From Halorarius litoreus (GTDB taxonomy: Archaea; Halobacteriota; Halobacteria; Halobacteriales; Haloarculaceae): 64,000 nt of DNA. Location of the stretch: contig NZ_CP101454.1 in the NCBI RefSeq assembly GCF_024362405.1, positions 1,240,001 to 1,304,000 of the forward strand, read 5' to 3'. The position numbers and the translations under genes are program-made. Shown here piece after piece: positions 19,515 to 28,470 of this stretch; the stretch's first letter is position 1; each line of letters opens with the position of its first letter. Under the pieces are notes generated by a model, which searched no databases, was not told the origin of the DNA, and saw only the letters and a list, made by a program, of their open reading frames with translations.

Positions 19515-20764
19515 AGCACGACCGCACAGCCGAACCCGACCAGCGCGACCGCCGCCGCGAGCCCGAACGCGACCCGGTAGCCCGTCACCGAGTAGACTGT
19601 CGCGCCGCCGATGGTCCGCCCGGTGGCGTAGCGGTCGAGGACGAGCCCCATCGCCGGCGGGAGAATCGCGGCACCGGCGAACCCGACCGTGTTGACGGTA
19701 CCGGTCGAAACGCCCGACGCACCCGCGTCGTGCCGCTCCTTGACGACGGAGTAGGTGAGCGCGAACGTTCCGGTGAGCGTCCCGGCGAGGAAGAACACGA
19801 CGCCGACGAGCGGGAGCGGCGGCCGACCGACCACCGCGAGCAGGGTGAAGACGCTCGTGTAGACGGCGATGCCCGCGACGATGAGCGGCGTCCGGGTGCC
19901 GAGCCGGTCGGAGAGCGCGCCGATGGTCGGTGGCCCGAACAGGATGCCCGCGCTCCCGGCGAGCGTGAACAGCGACGCGCGCGTGACACTCACGCCGTAC
20001 GTCTGGACGACGTAGGGGACGCCCCACAGCCCGAACACGGTGATGTTGATGCCCGTGCCGGCGAACAGCACGGCGCCCGCGAGCCACGTCTCGGGCTCGT
20101 CGAACACCCGGCGGGCGTTGCGCACGACGCCGCGAAGTGACGGCTGGCTCGGCGTCGGGACCCCACCGACGGGCTGGAGCCCCGCGTCGGCCGGCGAGTC
20201 CCGGACGAACACCGCGACGAGCGCCGCGAGCAGGAACCCGACGACTGCGAGCCCGGCGACCGTCTCGCGCCAGCCGGCAGCCGCGACGACCACGGCGAGC
20301 GGCGTGGTCGCCAGCACGCTCCCGAGCCCGGCGATGGCGATGGTCAGCCCCGACAGGCGCCCGAACTCCGAGGGGCGAAACCAGTTGGCGGCGAACCGGA
20401 GGATGGCGATGAACAGGAACGAGCCGCCGAGTCCGACGAGCCCCCGGGCGAGGAACGCGACGGCGAACGACGGGGCGAGTGCGAACACCAGCCCACCGAC
20501 CGACATGATGGCGGTGCCGGCGGCGACGCTCCAGCGCGCCCCCGCGCGGTCGGCGAGCGCGCCCGCCGGGATCTGGAGGGCGGCGTAGACGACGAAGAAC
20601 GACGAGTGGAGCACCCCGAGTTCTGCCCCGGTCGCGGCGAAGTCGGCGGCGAGCCGGTCGGCGAGGACGGCCGTCGAGAGGCGGTAGATGGCGACCAACA
20701 CGTACGCGGCGGCGAGCACCCCAAAGAGGAGCCAGCGCCGGGTCGTGGGGTCGCGAACGTTCAC
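19484..20764 (-). CDS. Major facilitator superfamily transporter
   Basis: About 426 residues with twelve predicted membrane helices. The loop after helix 2 shows a version of the MFS signature (AGALADRAGARW) and the symmetric copy in the second half is GALSDRLGTRTP. I start at the GTG at 20764 (VNVRDPTTRRWLLFGVLAAAYVL); an ATG much further upstream would add about 46 non-hydrophobic residues and approach the divergent gene. Substrate unknown; the pattern resembles nitrate/hexose-phosphate-type or generic sugar-phosphate MFS carriers. Confidence 0.85.
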   Translation of the reverse strand: MNVRDPTTRRWLLFGVLAAAYVLVAIYRLSTAVLADRLAADFAATGAELGVLHSSFFVVYAALQIPAGALADRAGARWSVAAGTAIMSVGGLVFALAPSFAVAFLARGLVGLGGSFLFIAILRFAANWFRPSEFGRLSGLTIAIAGLGSVLATTPLAVVVAAAGWRETVAGLAVVGFLLAALVAVFVRDSPADAGLQPVGGVPTPSQPSLRGVVRNARRVFDEPETWLAGAVLFAGTGINITVFGLWGVPYVVQTYGVSVTRASLFTLAGSAGILFGPPTIGALSDRLGTRTPLIVAGIAVYTSVFTLLAVVGRPPLPLVGVVFFLAGTLTGTFALTYSVVKERHDAGASGVSTGTVNTVGFAGAAILPPAMGLVLDRYATGRTIGGATVYSVTGYRVAFGLAAAVALVGFGCAVVLYWRTRSPLR

Positions 20765-20908
20765 AGTCGGTGTCGTCGTCGGGCCGCGAAAAGGGTTGGC
20801 TTCGGGGCATAGCGAGATGGGGTGGCGACCATCCCTCGGGAGACGGGGCACGTCCGCGACCCGGTTGCCAAGGCAAACTGTTATCCACCAGTCCGCAGAC
20901 ACGTTATC

Positions 20909-21805
20909 ATGAGCGGAGTCACCTCCGACCGCGTCCTCGCCGACCTCGAGCTCACGCGGGGGCTCACCATCCAGATGCTAGCGATCGGCACCCTGGGGAT
21001 GCTCGTCGGCTGGGTGGGGTTCAGCGCCATCTATCAGCTCGGCACCGGCGACCCCGTGAGCTTGCAGTTCGCGCCGGCGTCGTTCGGTTGGCTGGCGACG
21101 CCGGTGAACGTCCTGGTGCTCGTGTTCCTCGGGACGGTCATCCTCGTCCCACACGAGTGGTTGCACGGGCTCGCCATCCGATACTACGGCGGCGAACCAC
21201 GCTACGGCGTCGGCGTCGCGCACTTCGTGCTGCCCTACGCGTACGCGACGACCGACCACGAGTTCACCCGCAACCAGTTCGTCGTCGTCCTGCTGACTCC
21301 CCTGGTGGTGATGACAGCCGTGGGGGTCCCGCTGATGCTCGTCTTCGAGTGGGGCTGGCTCGTCGTCCCGTTGGCGCTGAATGCCGCCGGCGCGGTCGCC
21401 GACGTCTGGATGACGCTGATGGCGCTGGGCTACCCTGCACACGTGCGGATCGTCGACCACGAGAGCGGCGTCAGAATCCTCGGCCGGGAGACCGACCGCC
21501 CGCGCTCGCTGTCGATCACGTCGCTCGTCTGGGACGCGCTCTCTGGCGCGGCGGTGGCCCTGTTTGCGGTGTTCGTCCTGCTGGCGGTCGTCGGTCCGTT
21601 CGTGCTGTCGGCACTCGGCGTCGAGTCGCTCACCGTCGGCACGCCGGGGAAGCTCACGTACTTGTTCGCGTTCGTCAACACCCCCGAGGAGATCTCCATC
21701 AGCGTCGGGCCCGGAATCCTCAGCCTCGGCGCCCTGCTGGGCCTCGTGTACGCCTTCGCCCGAAGCTATCGGCGGGGGACGCGCCCCAGCGTCCACACCC
21801 CGTGA
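20909..21805 (+). CDS. DUF3267 membrane protein with HExxH motif
   Basis: A 298-residue protein with about five membrane segments. The zinc-protease-like motif HEWLHG lies at the end of helix 2, followed by a juxtamembrane segment and two further helices (FVVVLLTPLVVMTAVGVPL, LNAAGAVADVWMT), the organisation of DUF3267 proteins. These are proposed intramembrane metalloproteases on the basis of HExxH and a downstream Asn/Asp (NAAGAVADVW). Substrate unknown. TTATC-rich sequence just upstream may contain the promoter. Confidence 0.85.
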   Translation: MSGVTSDRVLADLELTRGLTIQMLAIGTLGMLVGWVGFSAIYQLGTGDPVSLQFAPASFGWLATPVNVLVLVFLGTVILVPHEWLHGLAIRYYGGEPRYGVGVAHFVLPYAYATTDHEFTRNQFVVVLLTPLVVMTAVGVPLMLVFEWGWLVVPLALNAAGAVADVWMTLMALGYPAHVRIVDHESGVRILGRETDRPRSLSITSLVWDALSGAAVALFAVFVLLAVVGPFVLSALGVESLTVGTPGKLTYLFAFVNTPEEISISVGPGILSLGALLGLVYAFARSYRRGTRPSVHTP

Positions 21806-21913
21806 CCCGCCACACGGAGTAGCGACCGCCGACGCTGGGGAACGGCGACCGACACGGCTGCCACGCGCGACTCGCGTGTCGCTCACTGCGTTCGCTCCCG
21901 CTCGTTTCGAGGG

Positions 21914-21989
21914 CTCGCTACGCTCGACCACGCGCTACTCGCGGTTCCCTCCGGTCACCGCTCGATTTTCCTTGGCCTCGCTACGCTCG
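21914..21989. repeat. Two copies of a short CTCGCTACGCTCG word in an intergenic stretch
   Basis: Between the DUF3267 gene and the zinc-finger gene (21806-21997) the word CTCGCTACGCTCG occurs at 21914-21926 and 21977-21989. Such low-complexity CGCTCG-rich tracts are common between haloarchaeal genes. No further structure is seen. Confidence 0.4.
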
Positions 21990-21997
21990 CCCTCGCT

Positions 21998-22147
21998 CTA
22001 CTCGAACGGTAACGATCCCGGCTCCTCGGCGACGACCCACCAGTGTACGTCGGCTTTCGGATGCCGTCGCTCGGTGTGCGTCTTCAACTGGTCGTGCGCG
22101 TCGAAATCGCGCCCACACAGGTTACACCGGTAGTGTCGATTTGCCAT
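21998..22147 (-). CDS. C2H2-type zinc-finger miniprotein (49 aa)
   Basis: A short leftward gene from the ATG at 22147 to a TAG at 21998. The protein contains a single C2H2 finger: C-x2-C (YRCNLCGRDF), the conserved Phe and Leu, and H-x4-H (LKTHTERRH), followed by a tail with DVHWWVVAEEPGSLPFE. Single-finger proteins of this size exist across haloarchaea and some affect gene expression. The finger spacing is textbook, which makes chance unlikely. DNA, RNA or protein binding cannot be decided from sequence. Confidence 0.75.
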   Translation of the reverse strand: MANRHYRCNLCGRDFDAHDQLKTHTERRHPKADVHWWVVAEEPGSLPFE

Positions 22148-22215
22148 ACGGCACTATACGTCACGAACCGACAAATCCATGACGGCGTGGCCGGCGAGAA
22201 GCGGGCGTTTCGAAG

Positions 22216-22225
22216 TCTTTAATCG
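22216..22225 (+). promoter_or_regulatory. TATA box of mdh
   Basis: TCTTTAATCG about 30 bases before the mdh ATG at 22252. Confidence 0.55.
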
Positions 22226-22251
22226 GTGACGCCCGGACCCTCAAAACGACT

Positions 22252-23166
22252 ATGACGAAGGTTAGCATCATCGGCGCGGCGGGGACCGTCGGTGCCGCGG
22301 CCGGCTACAACATCGCGCTCCGCGACATCGCGGACGAACTCGTGTTCGTCGACATCCCGAAGATGGAGGAGAAGACCATCGGGCAGGCGGCGGACACGAA
22401 CCACGGCATCGCCTACGACTCGAACACCCGAGTCGTGCAGGGCGACTACTCGGCGACCGAGGGCTCCGACGTGGTCGTCATCACGGCGGGCATCCCCCGG
22501 AAGGAGGGCCAGACCCGTATCGACCTCGCGGGCGACAACGCGCCCATCATGGAGGACATCGGCTCCTCGCTGGCCGAGTACAACGACGACTTCGTCTCCA
22601 TCACGACCTCGAACCCCGTGGACCTGCTGAACCGGCACCTCTACGAGGCCGGCGACCGCGACCGCCACAAGGTCATCGGCTTCGGCGGCCGCCTCGACTC
22701 CGCGCGGTTCCGCTACGTCCTCTCCGAGCGGTTCGACGTCCCGGTCCAGAACGTCGAGGCCACGATTCTCGGCGAGCACGGCGACGCACAGGTCCCCGTG
22801 TTCTCGAAGGTCCGCGTCGACGGCGCCGACCCCGAGTTCTCCGACGGCGAGAAGGAGGAGATTCTGGGTGACCTGCAGGAGTCCGCGATGGACGTCATCT
22901 CACGGAAGGGCGCGACCCAGTGGGGCCCGGCGACCGGCGTGGCCCACATGGTCGAGGCCGTGCTTCGCGATACGGGCGAGGTGCTTCCCGGCTCGCTCGT
23001 TCTGGATGGCGAGTTCGGCTACGACGACACCGCGTTCGGCGTCCCGGTCAAGCTCGGCGCGAACGGCATCGAGGAGGTCGTCGAGTGGGACCTCGACGAC
23101 TACGAGCAGGAGCTGATGGACGACGCCGCCGACAAGCTCTCCGAGCAGTACGACAAGATCTCGTAA
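22252..23166 (+). CDS. mdh: Malate dehydrogenase (LDH-like)
   Basis: A 304-residue NAD-dependent dehydrogenase of the tetrameric LDH-like malate dehydrogenase group found in halophiles. The dinucleotide loop is [11 protein letters not shown] at 8-18; [13 protein letters not shown] carries the Arg that selects oxaloacetate/malate over pyruvate/lactate; the catalytic pair is the Asp in [10 protein letters not shown] and His in GEHGDAQVP. It interconverts malate and oxaloacetate in the citric acid cycle. Monocistronic, with its own TATA box. Confidence 0.96.
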   Translation: MTKVSIIGAAGTVGAAAGYNIALRDIADELVFVDIPKMEEKTIGQAADTNHGIAYDSNTRVVQGDYSATEGSDVVVITAGIPRKEGQTRIDLAGDNAPIMEDIGSSLAEYNDDFVSITTSNPVDLLNRHLYEAGDRDRHKVIGFGGRLDSARFRYVLSERFDVPVQNVEATILGEHGDAQVPVFSKVRVDGADPEFSDGEKEEILGDLQESAMDVISRKGATQWGPATGVAHMVEAVLRDTGEVLPGSLVLDGEFGYDDTAFGVPVKLGANGIEEVVEWDLDDYEQELMDDAADKLSEQYDKIS

Positions 23167-23272
23167 GCGACCCATCTCCCTTCTTTCGTGCCCACGGCCG
23201 CCAGCCACGGCTCCCGGTCGTACAGGTCGCACGCCGAACAGCCGGTCCACCGCGTACTCGCGGCGCGATCGG

Positions 23273-23374
23273 TCACTCGTCGTCGTGGGTCCGCTCGGTC
23301 GTGACGTCGTCGGGCAGGCGGGCGTCGGTGAACCCGGCCCACTCCTCGACGTGTGTCCCCTGACTTCGTGACAT
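23273..23374 (-). CDS. Possible 33-residue protein
   Basis: A short leftward frame starts MSRSQGTHVEEWAGFTDARL and ends TTERTHDDE. A strong TATA word (TTATATATCT read leftward, 23401-23410) lies about 30 bases upstream, in the position expected for a leaderless transcript. The composition is haloarchaeal (acidic end). No family recognised; the alternative is that this is the 5' end of a non-coding transcript. Confidence 0.4.
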   Translation of the reverse strand: MSRSQGTHVEEWAGFTDARLPDDVTTERTHDDE

Positions 23375-23400
23375 GGCGTCACTCGGTAGGGTCACCATCG

Positions 23401-23410
23401 AGATATATAA
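23401..23410. promoter_or_regulatory. TATA element between the small frame and ferredoxin gene
   Basis: AGATATATAA, the most AT-rich decamer in the area. Leftward it sits correctly for the 33-residue frame. Rightward no gene begins within 40 bases, so the leftward use is favoured. Confidence 0.5.
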
Positions 23411-23451
23411 CGATTGTGTCGAACCGCGGCGAGCCCGCCGCTGTCGGGCGT

Positions 23452-23697
23452 TCAGGGGATGAGCTGCTCGCCGTCGTCGTCGAGGATGCGGATAGCGTCG
23501 ACGGGGCACGACCGCGCCGCGAACTTCGCGTCGAGCTCGGCGTCGGCGGGCACCTCGCGGACGAACAGGTCCGCTTCGACCTCCTCGCTGTCGGCCAAGA
23601 CGGCCTTCCCTGCTGACTCGTCTCGCTCGAAGGCGTCCCACTCCGCGACGCACTGGAACATCCCGATACAGGTGTCCCGGTCGTACTCGATGCGCAT
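23452..23697 (-). CDS. Ferredoxin, single-cluster ([3Fe-4S]-type spacing)
   Basis: An 81-residue acidic protein starting MRIEYDRDTCIGMFQC. The Cys pattern is C-x5-C (CIGMFQC) followed by a distant SCPVDAI, which is the spacing of single [3Fe-4S] ferredoxins or of [4Fe-4S] ferredoxins lacking one Cys. It would be a soluble low-potential electron carrier. It is unlike the plant-type [2Fe-2S] ferredoxin of haloarchaea. No obvious redox partner is encoded beside it. Confidence 0.85.
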   Translation of the reverse strand: MRIEYDRDTCIGMFQCVAEWDAFERDESAGKAVLADSEEVEADLFVREVPADAELDAKFAARSCPVDAIRILDDDGEQLIP

Positions 23698-23812
23698 ACG
23701 CACCGTCAGCAGCGACCGACCAAAGGGTTGGCGACACTGTCGATACACGACGGCAGGGACACCGTCGATACGCGGCGGTAGGGTCAAGCCACGGGACGTG
23801 TCACACCTACGC

Positions 23813-24238
23813 ATGCCACTGCTCGAACTGAAGCTCCGCGAGGGCCGACTCGACGACGCTGCAATCGAGGAGTTGACGACCGAACTCACCCGCGCCGCGA
23901 GCGAGGCCGAGGGGACGGACCTCGACCGCGCGAAGTCGCTGACGTGGACGCTCGTGGACAGCTTCGAGGACCGCGAGTGGCGCGTCGGCGGCGCCCCGGC
24001 AGAGGGCCCGACGTACCTCCTGCGCGCGCACCTCGCCGAGGGGCTGGTGGACGACGCCGGCAAACAGCGGTTCGTCGAACTCGCCGACGAGGCCATTCAG
24101 GCCGTCGACCCCGACTACAACCCCTTCGCGGCGTGGGTCATCGTCAACGAGGTCGACGACGGCAACTGGGCCGCAGGTGGGAGCGTCCTCCCCAGTTCCC
24201 AGATCGCGGACCTCACGGGCGCCGAACTCGTGGACTGA
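23813..24238 (+). CDS. Tautomerase-superfamily protein (4-oxalocrotonate tautomerase-like)
   Basis: A 141-residue protein beginning [13 protein letters not shown]. The Pro after the initiator Met is the catalytic base position of tautomerases, and the following beta-strand then long helix ([17 protein letters not shown]) repeated once more around [15 protein letters not shown] suggests two beta-alpha-beta units in one chain. Members isomerise 2-hydroxydienoates or keto-enol pairs; the natural substrate is unknown. The start at 23813 is chosen because it exposes Pro1. Confidence 0.78.
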   Translation: MPLLELKLREGRLDDAAIEELTTELTRAASEAEGTDLDRAKSLTWTLVDSFEDREWRVGGAPAEGPTYLLRAHLAEGLVDDAGKQRFVELADEAIQAVDPDYNPFAAWVIVNEVDDGNWAAGGSVLPSSQIADLTGAELVD

Positions 24239-24269
24239 CCCGACGACCAGTTCCGCCGCGGGGAGCGAC

Positions 24270-24279
24270 CATTTAAAAA
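24270..24279 (+). promoter_or_regulatory. TATA box of hel308-cgi121
   Basis: CATTTAAAAA about 28 bases before the ATG at 24303, giving a leaderless hel308 transcript. Confidence 0.6.
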
Positions 24280-24302
24280 CGAAGGGGCGCTACCCGACTC
24301 CA

Positions 24303-26585
24303 ATGGACGTGTTCGACGTGCCCGCCGTCCCGGAGTGGTTGCCCCAGCACCTCCGGGACGAGGGAATCGAATCGCTGTACCCGCCGCAGGGCGAGGCGGT
24401 CGAGGCCGGCGTCACCGAAGGCGAGTCGCTCGTCGCGTCGATTCCGACGGCGTCGGGCAAGACGCTCATCGCCGAACTCGCGATGTTCTCGGCCGTCGCC
24501 CGCGGCGGCAAGGCCCTCTACATCGTTCCCCTGCGCGCGCTCGCCTCCGAGAAGAAGGCCGAGTTCGAGGCGTTCGAGCAGTACGGCCTGAGCGTGGGCG
24601 TTTCGACCGGCAACTACGACTCCGACGGAGAGTGGCTCGCCCAGAAGGACGTCATCGTCGCCACCAGCGAGAAGGTCGACTCCCTGGTCAGAAACGGCGC
24701 GCCGTGGATCGACCAGCTCGACTGCGTCGTCGCGGACGAGGTCCACCTCGTCGACGACCGGAATCGAGGACCCACGTTGGAGGTCACGCTCGCCAAACTC
24801 CGGGGCCGAAATCCGAACCTGCAGGTCGTCGCGCTCTCTGCAACGATCGGCAACGCCGACGAGCTCGCCGACTGGCTCGACGCCGCGCTCGTCGACAGCG
24901 CGTGGCGCCCCATCGACCTCCGAAAGGGCGTCCACTACGGCCAGGCGCTCCACTTCGACGACGGCACACAGGAGGAGTTGCGCGTCAAATCCTCGGAGAA
25001 GCCCACGGCGGCCATCGTCCGCGACACGCTCACCGACGACGTGGACGCCGAGGGCAACGTCGTCGAGGCGGGCGGCTCGACGCTCGTGTTCGTCAACTCC
25101 CGCCGGAACGCCGAGGCCGCAGCCAAACGGCTCGCGAACGTCACCTCGCCACACCTCGCTGGCGACGAACTCGCGGCGCTCGCCGAGGTCGCCGAGGAGA
25201 TTCGTGGGGTCTCCGACACCGAGACGAGCGACGACCTCGCGGACGCCGTCGAGAAGGGCGCGGCCTTCCACCACGCGGGACTCGCCTCGCAACACCGCGA
25301 ACTCGTCGAAGAAGCGTTCCGCGACCGGCTCGTGAAGTGCGTCTGTGCGACCCCCACCCTCGCCGCGGGCGTGAACACGCCCTCTCGCCGGGTGGTGGTC
25401 CGCGACTGGCGGCGCTACTCGGGCGACGCCGGCGGGATGCAGCCCCTCTCCGTGCTCGAAGTCCACCAGATGATGGGTCGCGCGGGACGACCGGGGCTCG
25501 ACCCCTACGGCGAGGCCGTCCTGCTCGCGAACAGCCACGACGAACTCGACGAGCTGTTCGAACGCTACGTCTGGGCGGAACCCGAGCCCGTCCGCTCGAA
25601 GCTCGCGGCGGAGCCGGCGATGCGGACCCACCTGCTCGCGACCATCGCCTCCGGGTTCGCCGACTCCCGCGAGACGCTCGTCGACTTCCTCGAACAGACG
25701 CTCTACGCGACGCAGACCAACGAGAGCGGCCGGCTGGAGCAGGTGATGGACGACATGCTCCGCTACCTCGAAGTGAACGACTTCATCGAGGAGACGGAGA
25801 GTGGGCGGCTGAAGGCGACCGGGCTCGGCCACACCGTCTCCAGACTCTACCTCGACCCGATGAGCGCCGCGACCATCATCGACGGCCTCCAGCAGGCGGA
25901 GACACCGTCGGCGCTCGGGCTCTACCACCTCGTCTGCCGCACCCCCGACATGTACCAGCTCTACCTCCGAAGCGGCGAGCGCGAGGAGTTCACGATGGAG
26001 GCGTACGAGCGCGAGGGCGAACTCCTGGGCGACGCCCCCTCCGAGTTCGAGGAGTCGCGGTTCGACGACTGGCTCTCGGCGCTCAAGACCGCCATGCTGC
26101 TCGAAGACTGGGCGAACGAGACCGACGAGGACCGCATCACCGAGCGCTACGGCGTCGGCCCCGGCGACATCCGCGGGAAGGTCGACACGGCGGAGTGGTT
26201 GCTGGGTGCGGCGGAGTCGCTCGCGGGCGAACTCGGGCTCGGGTCGGCGGCCTCGGTCCGCGAAGCGAAGAAGCGCGTCGAGTACGGCGTCCGCGACGAA
26301 CTCATCGACCTCGCGGGAGTCAGGGGCGTCGGCCGAAAGCGCGCCCGTCGGCTGTTCGAGGCGGGCATCGGAACGCGTTCAGAACTCAGAAACGCGGACA
26401 AGTCCGTCGTGCTCGCCGCGCTCCGGAACCGCCCGAAGACGGCCGAGACCGTCCTCGCGAACGCGGGTCACCAGCACCCCGAGATGGACGACGTGACGCC
26501 CGACCCGGACGCCGCTCCCGACGACGTGGCGGAGCCGAGACACGACGACTCGGACGACGACCAGTCGAGCCTGGGTGACTTCTGA
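24303..26585 (+). CDS. hel308: ATP-dependent DNA helicase Hel308
   Basis: A 760-residue superfamily 2 helicase. Motif I PTASGKT is at 48-54, DEVH at 145-148, SATIGN motif III, and motif VI is [15 protein letters not shown]. The winged-helix and ratchet domains follow, and a C-terminal helix-hairpin-helix ([17 protein letters not shown]) precedes an acidic tail. Hel308 unwinds lagging strands at stalled forks with 3'-5' polarity. Its TGA overlaps the ATG of cgi121 by one base, a linkage seen in other archaea. Confidence 0.95.
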   Translation: MDVFDVPAVPEWLPQHLRDEGIESLYPPQGEAVEAGVTEGESLVASIPTASGKTLIAELAMFSAVARGGKALYIVPLRALASEKKAEFEAFEQYGLSVGVSTGNYDSDGEWLAQKDVIVATSEKVDSLVRNGAPWIDQLDCVVADEVHLVDDRNRGPTLEVTLAKLRGRNPNLQVVALSATIGNADELADWLDAALVDSAWRPIDLRKGVHYGQALHFDDGTQEELRVKSSEKPTAAIVRDTLTDDVDAEGNVVEAGGSTLVFVNSRRNAEAAAKRLANVTSPHLAGDELAALAEVAEEIRGVSDTETSDDLADAVEKGAAFHHAGLASQHRELVEEAFRDRLVKCVCATPTLAAGVNTPSRRVVVRDWRRYSGDAGGMQPLSVLEVHQMMGRAGRPGLDPYGEAVLLANSHDELDELFERYVWAEPEPVRSKLAAEPAMRTHLLATIASGFADSRETLVDFLEQTLYATQTNESGRLEQVMDDMLRYLEVNDFIEETESGRLKATGLGHTVSRLYLDPMSAATIIDGLQQAETPSALGLYHLVCRTPDMYQLYLRSGEREEFTMEAYEREGELLGDAPSEFEESRFDDWLSALKTAMLLEDWANETDEDRITERYGVGPGDIRGKVDTAEWLLGAAESLAGELGLGSAASVREAKKRVEYGVRDELIDLAGVRGVGRKRARRLFEAGIGTRSELRNADKSVVLAALRNRPKTAETVLANAGHQHPEMDDVTPDPDAAPDDVAEPRHDDSDDDQSSLGDF

Positions 26586-27088
26586 TGGAGCTGGTCGAGG
26601 GCACCGCGACGGTCGACGACGTCGACGAGTTCGTGGCGACGCTCGCGGACATCGCGGCCGACCACGGCGTCACGGTCCAGGCGTTCGACGCCCGCTACGT
26701 CGTCTCCCGACGGCACCTCGAACGCGCGGTCGAACTCGCGGACCGCGAACGAGCGCGCGGCGAGGCCATCGCACGCGACCGTGCAGTCGAGATACTGCTG
26801 TACGCCGCGGGGCGCCGACAGATCACCCGGGCGCTGGAGCTGGGCGTCGACGAGGGCGAGACGCCGGTCGTGGTTCTCGTTGACGACGACGGGGACGGAG
26901 ACGGCGACGAACGGGCCGCGAGCGAGGCTGTCACCGACCTGCTCGCGCCCGCGGAGACGCTCGGGGCGTACGACGAGGAACGCGTCCGCGAGTTCTTCGA
27001 GGTCGGCGACGCCGAACTCGCGGCGACGGACGCGACCCTCGAGGACCTCGTTCTGGAGCGGGTCGCGCTGCTGGTCGTCGAGCGGTAG
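26585..27088 (+). CDS. cgi121: KEOPS complex subunit Cgi121
   Basis: A 167-residue protein whose N-terminal half (VTVQAFDARYVVSRRHLERAVELADR) and central segment (EILLYAAGRRQITRALELG) match Cgi121, the KEOPS subunit that recruits tRNA for N6-threonylcarbamoyl-adenosine synthesis by Kae1-Bud32. An acidic insertion DDDGDGDGDER around residues 99-109 is a halophilic loop. It is coupled to hel308 by a TGATG junction; no other KEOPS gene is in the window. Confidence 0.85.
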   Translation: MELVEGTATVDDVDEFVATLADIAADHGVTVQAFDARYVVSRRHLERAVELADRERARGEAIARDRAVEILLYAAGRRQITRALELGVDEGETPVVVLVDDDGDGDGDERAASEAVTDLLAPAETLGAYDEERVREFFEVGDAELAATDATLEDLVLERVALLVVER

Positions 27089-27146
27089 CGCGGCCGCCCC
27101 GCCAGCCGGGGGAGGAGTCTTGCCGGTCGGCGGAGAACCCCCGGTC

Positions 27147-28418
27147 ATGGTCGTACTGGACGACCCCGTGACCGTCGGCGGCTGTCCCCTCCCGAACCGG
27201 CTGTATCGCGCCCCTCTACTGGAGTGTGCCGGCACCGGCGAGGGCGCGGTCGACCGCTTGATTCACGAACTCGAACCCGCTGCGGCCTCGGGCGTCGGCC
27301 TCGTCTTCCAGGGCGCGAGCATCGTCACCGAGGAGGGGGGCTGTGCGGTGCCGAACATGACGCGCGTCCACGACCCGGCGTTCGTCGCGGCCCTCGAACG
27401 GCTCACCGGTACCGTCCACGACCACGGCGGGCGCATCTTCCTCCAGCTCGCCCACGGCGGCCTTCGGAGCCGGTCGCTGTGGCACCGCGGCTACGGCCAC
27501 GAGGGTGGCCAGCTCGCCGTCTCCCGGCCACCGGCGACCGTCCGGGCGCTCGACCGTGTGGGGCTGCTCTCGCTCGACGCGCACGTCCTCTCGACTGCCG
27601 AGGTCGAGGACCTGGCCGAGGCATTCGGCCGGGCCGCGGGCCTCGCGGTCGACGCGGGCTACGACGGCATCCACCTCTCGGGCGCGAACATGGGCATCGT
27701 CCAGCAGTTCCTCTCGCCGCAGTTCAACCGCCGTGACGACGCGTTCTCGGACGGCGTGCGGTTTCTCGAACTCGTCCACGACTCGATTCGCGACCACGCC
27801 GGGGACGTGCCGCTGGTGACGAAGGTGCCCGCCGAGACCCAGGCCCCGAGGTGGGTCCGGCGACGGCTCGAACGCGACGAAGCGGTCGACATCTGTGCGC
27901 GGCTCGCGGCGTACGGCTACGACGGGCTCGTTCCCGTCGAGGTGTCGACGTTCTGGGACATGAGCATCGTCCGGGGGGCCTACCCGGCACGAGCGTGGGC
28001 CGACGACGGCCTGCGAGCCGGCTACCAGGAGGCGTGGGGGCCCTACTGGCGGCTCGTCGCGCTCCTGAACCGCTGGCAGTCGCTGCGCTTCGAGCGCGAA
28101 CCGGGCTGGAACGCGGCGTTCTGCCGGCTCGTCCGCGAGCGCGTGGACGTGCCGGTCTTCTGTGAGGGCGGGCTCCGCGAGCGCGTCGACTGCGACCGGC
28201 TGCTCGGCGACGCCTGCGACCTCGTAGGGATGGCCCGGCCGTTCTACGCCGAGCCACGACTCGGAAAACGACTCCTCGGCGACGAGGACGCGGGAGCGCT
28301 CTGTGCGTCGTGTAACAACTGCACCGTCCCACAGGTCACGGGCGCCGAGGGGCGGTGCCGGACTCCGAGCGTCGTCCGCGAACGCGCGCGGCGCGAGCAG
28401 GCCGGCGAGTACGACTGA
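27147..28418 (+). CDS. NADH:flavin oxidoreductase, Old Yellow Enzyme family
   Basis: A 423-residue FMN TIM-barrel enzyme. N-terminal NRLYRAPLLEC, the Gln/His-rich FLQLAHGG, and DGIHLSGANMGIVQQFLSPQFNRRDD match the OYE barrel; VGMARPFYAEP is the usual phosphate-binding end. A C-terminal Cys group C-x2-C-x2-C-x11-C (CASCNNCTV...RC) resembles the [4Fe-4S] site of 2,4-dienoyl-CoA reductases but with one residue less between the second and third Cys. No second flavin/NADPH domain follows, so it is the short form. It probably reduces activated C=C bonds. Confidence 0.87.
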   Translation: MVVLDDPVTVGGCPLPNRLYRAPLLECAGTGEGAVDRLIHELEPAAASGVGLVFQGASIVTEEGGCAVPNMTRVHDPAFVAALERLTGTVHDHGGRIFLQLAHGGLRSRSLWHRGYGHEGGQLAVSRPPATVRALDRVGLLSLDAHVLSTAEVEDLAEAFGRAAGLAVDAGYDGIHLSGANMGIVQQFLSPQFNRRDDAFSDGVRFLELVHDSIRDHAGDVPLVTKVPAETQAPRWVRRRLERDEAVDICARLAAYGYDGLVPVEVSTFWDMSIVRGAYPARAWADDGLRAGYQEAWGPYWRLVALLNRWQSLRFEREPGWNAAFCRLVRERVDVPVFCEGGLRERVDCDRLLGDACDLVGMARPFYAEPRLGKRLLGDEDAGALCASCNNCTVPQVTGAEGRCRTPSVVRERARREQAGEYD

Positions 28419-28470
28419 CACCATCTTCCTGGAGGGACGGGGTTATGCGTGTGGCCTCCAGAGCGGACGT

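Noticed and set aside
21806..21997. Possible repeat array or CRISPR-like region
   Set aside because: Only two copies of a 13-base word; no regular spacers and no cas genes.
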